This document shows, one piece after another, positions 58,156 to 64,000 of a stretch of DNA of 64,000 nucleotides. The position numbers and the translations under genes were made by a program. Location: the NCBI GenBank assembly GCA_019455325.1, contig JACFMQ010000001.1:62001-126000 (forward strand), in the 5' to 3' direction. Source of the DNA: Rhodocyclaceae bacterium. GTDB taxonomy: Bacteria > Pseudomonadota > Gammaproteobacteria > Burkholderiales > Rhodocyclaceae. The stretch's first letter is position 1; each line of letters opens with the position of its first letter. A model generated the notes under the pieces. That model was not told the origin of the DNA. It ran no database searches and worked only from the letters and a program-made list of their open reading frames with translations.

Positions 58156-61100
58156 TCACGCGCCCATGCGCTCGCCGATGGCGCGCACCTCGTCCTGGCT
58201 GTCCGCGCAGAGCGCCCGGATCAGGGCGCGCACGTCGTCGCCGCCGACGCCGGGTTCCTGGAACAGGTGGCTGTCGAGGATCTGGCCCAGGTCCGAACGC
58301 AGTTCGGGGTTGGGGTGCAGCATCTGGTTGAGCAGACGGTCGAGCGCGGTGACGCCCAGCCTGCCGGGCCCGCCGTCGGGGCCGAGGCCGAGCGTGCGCA
58401 GGCGATTGGCGTCGCTGGCGCCGAACTCGATCAGCTTTCTGTCGATGGGACTGGTGAACTGCGGGTGGTCGAAAGGCAGGGCGCCTTCGTGGAACAACTG
58501 ATAGGCGGTGATGCCCAGGGACCACACGTCGCTGGCGCCGTCGACCGTCAGGCCGTCGCCGTTGCTGAAGCTGCGGATCATCTCCGGCGCCTGCCAGCGC
58601 GGGTTGTCCACCAGCCGGCGCGCGAGGTGCAGGCTGTCGCCGACGCGGGCGGTGCCGAAGTCGCCGACCTTGGCCAGACCGTCCTCGCCGATGAAGAAGT
58701 TGATCGGCTTGAGATCCAGGTGGAGCATGCCGCGCGCTTCCTGCACGTGGCGCATGCCTTCGACGATGTCGCGCAGCAGGGTGATGCGCGCCAGCGTGGC
58801 GGCCTGCGGGCTGATGTCGCCCTGCCTGGCGGCCTGGTCGATGCGCCCGATCAGGCCGTTGAGGTTGCCGCCCGGCGCGTATTCGAGGGCGATGCGCACC
58901 AGCCCGTCGGGGCCGCGCATGGCGCCGCGAAAGCCGATGATCAGGGGATGGACGCCGTCCTCGCCGTCGCCCTGGGCGGCGCGATGGGCGAGCACTTCGT
59001 CGCGCGCGTCCTGCAGTTGCCGCTCGAGCGTGTGCAGCTCGTTGCGCAGCGGCGTCTTGAGCACGATGCGCGTGCCGTCCTCGGCCTGGTACAGCTCCAC
59101 CCTGCCGAAGGCGTTGGCGCTGAGCGTGGACTGCCGGGCATAGGTCTTGCCGTCCACCACCACGCTGCCGTCGGCGTCGACGCGGTCCGACAGTTGCGTC
59201 AGCGCACGGCCGTAGGCCCGGGCGACGAAGTCGGCCAACGGCTGGCGCATGTCGTGGGGCGGCCATGAGGTTTCCAGCGCGTCGATCAGGCCGTCGATGA
59301 TGGCCTGGCCGCTGCCCAGGGTCAGGTTCAACTGGCTATCGCGGTCGAGCGCCGCCAGGTCGCGGGCGATCAGCCCGCTCAGGCGGACCGCCAGCGCCGC
59401 GCGGCGATCCGGGGCGTTCTCGCGCAGCGCCTGATGGAGGTGCTGCGCAATCTCCGTGAACTCGACGGTGTCGATCGTTTCCGGGTCGATCACGTCGAAA
59501 CCGGGTTCGACGACGTCGTCCGCCACGTGCTGGCGGGCCAGCGGCTGCGGCGGGTAGCGGTGGCTGATGGCGTCGTGCATGGAAGCGTCCCGCAGTCCTT
59601 CCGCGTCCAGGCCCTGGCCCGTTTCCTTGGTTTCCGTCGGGCGCAGCGTGCTGCGGTCGAAGCCGCGGATGTCCTGGGCGAGCGCGTCCAGACCGTCGCC
59701 GACCCAGCCGCCGTCCATGTCGCGCACCTCGACGCCGCGCGCGCGGGTGAGCTGGCGGGCCTCGGCCTCGCGCTGCGCGGCTTCGTCCCGGTGGCGCTGC
59801 AGTTCGTCGCTGCGATCCCGGTGCAGGGTTTGCGCCAGCTCGGTGACGGCCTGCGACAGCCGCTCGCCGCGCAGCGGGCCTGCGTCCAGGCTGGCGCGCA
59901 GCCGCTGCAGCGCGTCGCGGGTGGCCGGGTGGGCGCCGTCCGGGCCGAGCGCGGCCGCGAAGCGCGTCAGCATCTGCGCCACTTCGTCGTGCGCGCGTTC
60001 GCGCCGCCGCTCGGTCTGGCCGGTCAGCCAACTGCCCAGGCCGGGCCTGCGGCTGCTGCCGTACAGGGTGACGCTGCCGTCGGCGTTGCGCCGCCCGCGG
60101 ATTTCCTCGCCGGCGCCGATGCGTTCGCCCAGTTGCCGCAGCTCGCGCACCGCGTCGGCGGCCTGCGGGTGGGTCAGGGCGATGTAGAGGGGGCGGCCCT
60201 TCATCCGTTCCAGGTGTTCGTCGTAGCGCGGGTCTTCCGGGCGCAGATCGCCGCCGTCCTCGGTCTTGTCGTTGCGATAGGTGACGAAGTCGTTGACCGG
60301 CAGATCGGAGGCCGGCCGGCGGCCCGGCTCGACGTGGTGTTTCTGCAGCGCCTCGGTGATCTGCGCGATGAGCTGCTGGAAGCGCTCGGGCGGGAGACCC
60401 TCGCCGTCCTCGGGCCGGTGGCGGTAGATGGTGATCTGCGCGCCTTCGTACACCCGCTCGGGGGTTTCGCGCTGGGTGCGCAGGCTGGCGATGTGCAGGT
60501 CGAGCTGGCGGCGGTCATCGTCGCTGAGTTCGGGGTTCGCCCTGCCGGCCTCCATGTCCTCGATGCGCCCGTCCAGCCGGGCCATCTCCTGCCGCGCGAC
60601 CTCCAGGTCGCTGACCTTGAACTGCTTGATCGCATCCGGGTTGTCGATGAGGATCGGGGCGATCGCGTTCCAGGCGCGCGCCAGTTGCTCCGGGGCGACG
60701 GAAATGTGTACCTTGTCCCCGGTCTCGACGCAGTTCGCCACGTCGTGGGTGGTGTAGTGGAAGAAGGCGCCCCCGGATTCGATCTTGCCGTGCCGGCCGA
60801 TGATTGCGCCGTCGGGGCGGTTTTCCGCGCGCTGCGCCGCCTGGTTGTCGAGGATGGCCTGCAGGGTGAAGCCCTCGCGGTCGGGAACGGTGAGCTGCCG
60901 GTACGCGATGTGGGTTCTGGCGTCGATGGAGACATCGTGGATCAGCGCATGGCGCGCCAGCGCCTGCCACGGCCCCAGGCGTTCCAGGTCGTCGCGCAGG
61001 CCGGCCAGATCCTGCGGCGGGTGCGCCTGCCAGTCGTTTTCGCCCTTGGCGAAGCCGCACAGGACGTCGGGTTTGACGCCGGGGAAGGGGGCGTCCTTGA

Positions 61101-61581
61101 GTTTCTGGCGCAGCGTCTGTGCCAGTTCGGGGTCGTCTTCGCCGAGTTGCCCGGCGAAGCTGTCCACGATCCGGTCGATGAGCGCGTCCCTGTGCGCGCG
61201 TTCGACGTCTTCCAGGCGGCGGGCGATGCGCCCCAGGTCGTTTACGCTGATCCGCCTTTCCCGGAAGCTGCGTTCGTCCAGCACGTCGCGCAGCACGTCC
61301 TCGCCGCTGCCGATGTGGATGGTCTGCCCGCCTTCCGTGCGGCGCAGTTGCCGGTCGATGGCCTCGACCACCTGGTGGAACGCCTGCTGGTGCTTCTCCT
61401 GGCGCGCGCGCAGGGCCTGCGGGCCGATGCCGCTGGGTTTGCCCGAATCGTGCAGGTGCAGGCCCCGGTCGTCGTCCAGGCGCAGGTGCTTTTCCCCCTG
61501 GCGCGGATCGGTTCCGCTCAGGTGTTCCCGGATGTCGTCGAAGGTGGGCCGGATGGTGCCGTTGATGATCGTGTTCGGCAT
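58156..61581 (-). CDS. candidate effector: OspF/SpvC-type phosphothreonine lyase fused to Ser/Thr kinase
   Basis: 1141 residues. A region at about 270-470 resembles OspF/SpvC/HopAI1 lyases, which remove phosphate from MAP kinases by beta-elimination: KVHIS (Lys290, His292), FKVSD (Lys322), RVYEGAQITIY (Arg376, Tyr386) and VTYRND (Arg436). A 45-residue charged coiled-coil stretch (about 328-370) splits the core. The C-terminus (about 815-1110) is a eukaryotic-type kinase: VAIK-like Lys842, HLDLKPIN with Asp956 and Asn961 (Leu in place of the usual Arg, a non-RD kinase), DFG at 974-976, APE at 998-1000 and DVWSLG. A GAGGAG site precedes ATG 61581. A chaperone gene lies 19 bases upstream, behind box G. 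Gln320 replaces a lysine found near Lys322 in SpvC. Confidence 0.82.
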   Translation of the reverse strand: MPNTIINGTIRPTFDDIREHLSGTDPRQGEKHLRLDDDRGLHLHDSGKPSGIGPQALRARQEKHQQAFHQVVEAIDRQLRRTEGGQTIHIGSGEDVLRDVLDERSFRERRISVNDLGRIARRLEDVERAHRDALIDRIVDSFAGQLGEDDPELAQTLRQKLKDAPFPGVKPDVLCGFAKGENDWQAHPPQDLAGLRDDLERLGPWQALARHALIHDVSIDARTHIAYRQLTVPDREGFTLQAILDNQAAQRAENRPDGAIIGRHGKIESGGAFFHYTTHDVANCVETGDKVHISVAPEQLARAWNAIAPILIDNPDAIKQFKVSDLEVARQEMARLDGRIEDMEAGRANPELSDDDRRQLDLHIASLRTQRETPERVYEGAQITIYRHRPEDGEGLPPERFQQLIAQITEALQKHHVEPGRRPASDLPVNDFVTYRNDKTEDGGDLRPEDPRYDEHLERMKGRPLYIALTHPQAADAVRELRQLGERIGAGEEIRGRRNADGSVTLYGSSRRPGLGSWLTGQTERRRERAHDEVAQMLTRFAAALGPDGAHPATRDALQRLRASLDAGPLRGERLSQAVTELAQTLHRDRSDELQRHRDEAAQREAEARQLTRARGVEVRDMDGGWVGDGLDALAQDIRGFDRSTLRPTETKETGQGLDAEGLRDASMHDAISHRYPPQPLARQHVADDVVEPGFDVIDPETIDTVEFTEIAQHLHQALRENAPDRRAALAVRLSGLIARDLAALDRDSQLNLTLGSGQAIIDGLIDALETSWPPHDMRQPLADFVARAYGRALTQLSDRVDADGSVVVDGKTYARQSTLSANAFGRVELYQAEDGTRIVLKTPLRNELHTLERQLQDARDEVLAHRAAQGDGEDGVHPLIIGFRGAMRGPDGLVRIALEYAPGGNLNGLIGRIDQAARQGDISPQAATLARITLLRDIVEGMRHVQEARGMLHLDLKPINFFIGEDGLAKVGDFGTARVGDSLHLARRLVDNPRWQAPEMIRSFSNGDGLTVDGASDVWSLGITAYQLFHEGALPFDHPQFTSPIDRKLIEFGASDANRLRTLGLGPDGGPGRLGVTALDRLLNQMLHPNPELRSDLGQILDSHLFQEPGVGGDDVRALIRALCADSQDEVRAIGERMGA

Positions 61582-61600
61582 GGCGGTGCTCTCCTCTGTC

Positions 61601-62047
61601 TCAGACGCGAAGCGCGTGGGGGTCGGGGGATGCGGCATCCGCGCCGGGCGGCGGCGGCGTCAGCAGGGCGCGCCACAGGGCGGCGTTGGCGTGCAGGCCG
61701 GCGAGCGCCCTGGCCAGCGTCTGCCGTTCCAGGCTAGGGCCGGCCAGCGCCAGCATCTGCACCGCGTTGTCGCCGGCCAGCGCCATGTGCACGCCCCCGG
61801 TCTGCCGCCACGAATGGTTGTACTGCAGCAGGAGCCGGTGCAGCGCCGCCGCCTCGCCGGCCTGGGGCGCGCCCAGATCCATGGACAGCAGCAGGCGCTC
61901 GCCGGGCGCGTCGTATTCGGCTTCGAGCACCTGGCCATCCTGGAAAACGATGATCCACAGCGCCTCGCCGGGGTATTCGATGACTTCGCCGAGCCCGAGC
62001 AGCGGCCCGATCTCGCTCATCCACTGGTGCACATCCTCTTGGCCCAT
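61601..62047 (-). CDS. CesT-type chaperone of the lyase-kinase effector
   Basis: A 148-residue class I chaperone: N-terminal helix WMSEIGPLLGLGEV, strands ALWIIVFQDGQVLEAEYD and LLLSMDLGAP, then LHRLLLQYNHSWRQTGGVHMAL and a C-terminal helix. The gene directly precedes the effector and is first behind box G, so the pair is co-expressed. The ATG at 62047 was used. Confidence 0.82.
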   Translation of the reverse strand: MGQEDVHQWMSEIGPLLGLGEVIEYPGEALWIIVFQDGQVLEAEYDAPGERLLLSMDLGAPQAGEAAALHRLLLQYNHSWRQTGGVHMALAGDNAVQMLALAGPSLERQTLARALAGLHANAALWRALLTPPPPGADAASPDPHALRV

Positions 62048-62108
62048 GGCTTCCGTTCCTGTCGTGTATTGCCGGGCCGAGCGACGCTTGTCGCTGCCCG
62101 TCGTGCGG

Positions 62109-62136
62109 TGTGTAACGGTAGCCGGGGAAAAGTTCG
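62109..62136 (-). promoter_or_regulatory. ECF-type promoter subclass 2 (box G), chaperone-effector pair
   Basis: On the minus strand, CGAACT - 15 bases - TTACACA, 62 bases before the chaperone ATG. Including flanks it is almost identical to box F of the sensor operon. Confidence 0.75.
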
Positions 62137-62229
62137 TGTCGCGGATCGGGCAGGGTGGGGCGGGCGTCTCCGTTTTTTCCGGGCGCAGCGGTGCGGGCGA
62201 CGCATCCTTCGGCTTTCCGGAGATCGGGC

Positions 62230-62235
62230 TATAAT
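62230..62235 (+). promoter_or_regulatory. -10 element of tRNA-Leu
   Basis: A perfect TATAAT lies 10 bases before the mature tRNA-Leu. The upstream -35 region (near 62207-62213) is poor. If the tRNA was once transcribed with tRNA-Gly and tRNA-Cys, this local promoter would now replace the lost one. Confidence 0.5.
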
Positions 62236-62245
62236 CGCGCCTCCC

Positions 62246-62330
62246 GCCCGGATGATGGAATTGGTAGACATACCGGACTTAAAATCCGGAGCCGCAAGGC
62301 GTGCGGGTTCGATTCCCGCTCCGGGTACCA
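62246..62330 (+). tRNA. leuZ: tRNA-Leu (anticodon TAA)
   Basis: An 85-base class II tRNA with acceptor GCCCGGA/TCCGGGT, anticodon TAA in CTTAAAA, a long variable arm (GGAGCCGCAAGGCGT), T-loop GGTTCGATTCC and an encoded CCA. In E. coli leuZ (UAA) follows glyW and cysT in one operon; here the island separates them. Confidence 0.97.
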
Positions 62331-62343
62331 CTCGCTCCCGCAC

Positions 62344-62760
62344 ATGATCATTTTCGACCTGACCTGTTCCGCCGATCACCGTTTCGAGGGTTGGTTCCGT
62401 TCCGCCGACGATTTCGCCAGACAGGAGGCGCAGGGCATGGTGCTTTGTCCCTACTGCGGCTCGCAGGAGGTCCGGCGCCTGCCGTCGGCGGCGCACCTCG
62501 CCATCCCGGCGGCTCCCGCCGCGCCGCAGCCGGCGGTCGACCCGCTGGCCGCGGCCAAGGACTTCATCGAGGAAATGATCCGGCACAGCGAGGACGTCGG
62601 CAGCGCCTTTGCCGAGGAGGCCCGGCGCATCCACCACTGCGAGGCGCCGGAGCGGCCGATCCGCGGCATCGCCTCGGCCGACGAGTGCGCGGCGCTGCAG
62701 GAGGAGGGCATCGACGTCCTGCGCCTGCCGCGCCCGAAGCGGCGGGAAGAGCTGAATTGA
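62344..62760 (+). CDS. DUF1178 family protein
   Basis: A 138-residue protein with a zinc-ribbon-like N-terminus (DLTCSADHRFEGWF, CPYCGSQEVRRLP) and a C-terminal IRGIASADECAALQEEGIDV, the pattern of the DUF1178 family found in alpha- and betaproteobacteria. Function unknown. It starts 13 bases after the tRNA and its stop overlaps the start of the acyltransferase gene. Confidence 0.9.
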   Translation: MIIFDLTCSADHRFEGWFRSADDFARQEAQGMVLCPYCGSQEVRRLPSAAHLAIPAAPAAPQPAVDPLAAAKDFIEEMIRHSEDVGSAFAEEARRIHHCEAPERPIRGIASADECAALQEEGIDVLRLPRPKRREELN

Positions 62761-63659
62761 CCGGGCGCTTCGCCGGCCGGCGCGCCCTGGAGGCGATCAA
62801 GGGCTGCGCCGCGGCGCTCGTCCTCGGCGTCAACGTGCTGGCGATCTTCCTGGCGATGATGCCGTTCGCGCTGGCCAAGCTGTGCCTGCCGTTCGCCGCG
62901 GTGCGCAAGCCGATCGACCGCATCCTCAACGGCCTCGCCGAGACCTGGATCGCCGTCAACGGCTGGTGGGTCGGGCTGGTCGGCCGGGTGCGCTGGGAGG
63001 TGCAGGGCGTCGAGACGCTGCGCCGCCGCGGCTGGTACCTGCTCGGCAGCAACCACCAGAGCTGGGTGGACATCCTCGTGCTGCAGAAGGCGCTGACCGG
63101 CAGGGTGCCGCTGCTCAAGTTCTTCCTCAAGCGCGAGCTGATGTACGTGCCGTTCATGGGGCTCGCCTGGTGGGCCCTCGACTTTCCGTTCATGCGGCGC
63201 GGCGGCAGCTTCGCCCGCGACCTGGCGGCGACGCGCAAGTCCTGCGAGCGCTTCCGCGAGATTCCGACCTCGGTGATCAACTTCCTCGAAGGCACCCGCT
63301 TCACGCCGGAAAAGCGCGACGCGCAGGGCGCGGACTTCCGCCACCTGCTGGCGCCGAAGGTGGGCGGGCTGGCCATGGCGCTGTCGGTGATGGGCGACCG
63401 TTTCCGCTCCTACCTCGACGTCACCATCGTCTATCCGGGCGGCGTGCCGAGCTTCTGGGACCTGCTCTGCGGCCGCATGCGCGAGGTCGTCGTGCACGTC
63501 CGCTCGCTGGAGCTGCCGGCCCTGCCGAAGGGGAGCGACATCGGCAGCGCCGCGTACCGCCGGCAACTGTCGGCCTGGGTCGACGAGGTCTGGCGGGCGA
63601 AGGACCGCCGCATCGAACAGATCCTCGCCGAGCGCGCGGCCCTGCCGCGCGCGGCCTGA
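62757..63659 (+). CDS. 1-acyl-glycerol-3-phosphate acyltransferase family protein (YihG/PlsC-like)
   Basis: The 300-residue protein has the acyltransferase motifs NHQSWVD (HX4D) near residue 101 and FLEGTRF near 182, and a hydrophobic N-terminal segment. It fits the lysophospholipid acyltransferase family (YihG type) that transfers acyl chains to lysophosphatidate. The start is TTG at 62757 overlapping the DUF1178 stop; no ATG is available before the first helix. Confidence 0.88.
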   Translation: MTGRFAGRRALEAIKGCAAALVLGVNVLAIFLAMMPFALAKLCLPFAAVRKPIDRILNGLAETWIAVNGWWVGLVGRVRWEVQGVETLRRRGWYLLGSNHQSWVDILVLQKALTGRVPLLKFFLKRELMYVPFMGLAWWALDFPFMRRGGSFARDLAATRKSCERFREIPTSVINFLEGTRFTPEKRDAQGADFRHLLAPKVGGLAMALSVMGDRFRSYLDVTIVYPGGVPSFWDLLCGRMREVVVHVRSLELPALPKGSDIGSAAYRRQLSAWVDEVWRAKDRRIEQILAERAALPRAA

Positions 63660-63664
63660 TCGGC

Positions 63665-64000
63665 ATGCTCGGCGATCTCGACGACATCGCGCACGTCATC
63701 CAGTTGGCGGTGGCGCCGGTCTTCCTGCTGACGGCGATCGCCACGCTGATCAACGCCATGAACGGGCGCCTCGGCCGCATCGTCGACCGGCGGCGCGTGG
63801 TCCTCGAACAGTTGCGCCACCCGGGCGCCGAGGACCTGGCCGAGGCGGGAGAGGAAATGCTGCTGCTCGCCCGGCGCAGCCGGCTGGTCTACCTGTCGAT
63901 CCTGTTTGCCGTGTTCAGCGCCCTGCTGGTCTGCTTGGTCGTCGCCGGCGCCTTCATCGGCGCGATGATTTCCGTCAAGCTCGCGCATGCCGTGGCCGGG
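63665..64000 (+). CDS. DUF2721 family membrane protein, 5' part
   Basis: The frame opens with ATG at 63665, five bases after the acyltransferase stop, and runs off the window after 112 codons. It shows the DUF2721 pattern: a first membrane helix (VIQLAVAPVFLLTAIATLINAMNGR) followed by RLGRIVDR and later helices. Function unknown. Confidence 0.85.
   Translation, partial: MLGDLDDIAHVIQLAVAPVFLLTAIATLINAMNGRLGRIVDRRRVVLEQLRHPGAEDLAEAGEEMLLLARRSRLVYLSILFAVFSALLVCLVVAGAFIGAMISVKLAHAVAG

Noticed and set aside
13456-62047. PIP box (TTCGB-N15-TTCGB) or tts box control
   Set aside because: Gaps between operons show the GGAACC/CGAACT type of site; no convincing PIP or tts box was seen by eye.
13388-62245. 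Island attachment-site repeat or integrase
   Set aside because: I compared the end of the second tRNA-Gly with 62048-62245 by eye and found no direct repeat; no integrase or transposase gene is present in the window.

Overview
High-GC bacterial chromosome, most likely a betaproteobacterium close to Rhodocyclales or Burkholderiales. The clues are the holB-pilZ-tatD block, efp with Arg32 next to the rhamnosyltransferase gene earP, uvrC-pgsA followed by tRNA-Gly/tRNA-Cys genes, and a Bordetella-like (Bsc/Ysc) type III secretion system (T3SS). All assignments come from reading the sequence; no database search was run.

Layout. (1) 1-13.4 kb, mostly housekeeping: 3' end of holB, PilZ protein, TatD nuclease, a secreted ankyrin protein, a HigBA-like toxin-antitoxin pair with a damaged toxin 5' end, an iron-uptake unit (FecI sigma, FecR, TonB receptor) behind a Fur-like box, an exonuclease/GIY-YIG protein, efp, earP, uvrC, pgsA, then tRNA-Gly, tRNA-Cys, tRNA-Gly. 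(2) 13.4-62.1 kb, an almost uninterrupted T3SS island. (3) 62.2 kb to the end: tRNA-Leu(UAA), a DUF1178 protein, an acyltransferase and a DUF2721 protein. The flanks look like a pgsA-glyW-cysT-leuZ type locus split by the island.

The island. Minus-strand effector units at the left: an 849-aa SopB/IpgD-type phosphoinositide phosphatase, an 825-aa protein of unknown function with two CesT-like chaperones, and a 748-aa protein with a Fic-like motif and its chaperone. Then needle and base genes (sctF, a small BscE-like gene, sctD), btrV, and a sctW-sycN-sctX-sctY-sctV operon. A divergent control region at 29.2-29.5 kb starts the long plus-strand operon: LcrG-like protein, needle tip, LcrH-type chaperone, translocators sctE and sctB, second chaperone, TPR protein, sctI, J, K, L, N, O, P, Q, R, S, T, U, a chaperone-like gene, and sctC. 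Next come the ECF sigma gene btrS, a BtrA/BspR-like candidate, and a plus-strand sensory operon (sensor-MFS fusion, periplasmic binding protein, GNAT, alanine racemase, two membrane sensor proteins, the PP2C phosphatase btrU) followed by the anti-sigma kinase btrW. At the right are an orphan chaperone, an AraC regulator, and a 1141-aa effector that appears to join an OspF/SpvC-type phosphothreonine lyase to a eukaryotic-type Ser/Thr kinase, with its chaperone.

How it may work together. BtrU, BtrW and BtrV form a partner switch that should free the sigma factor BtrS. Seven promoter-like sites of the form GGAACC (or CGAACT)-N15/16-(T/C)(T/C)AC(A/T)(A/C)(A/C), resembling HrpL/ECF promoters, sit upstream of effector, translocon, gatekeeper, btrA-like and sensor units, so BtrS is the obvious candidate to read them. 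A dispersed palindromic repeat occurs five times; one copy lies in frame inside sctJ. The most novel elements are the lyase-kinase effector, the sensor operon, the two promoter subclasses, and a hairpin over the ribosome-binding region of btrS.
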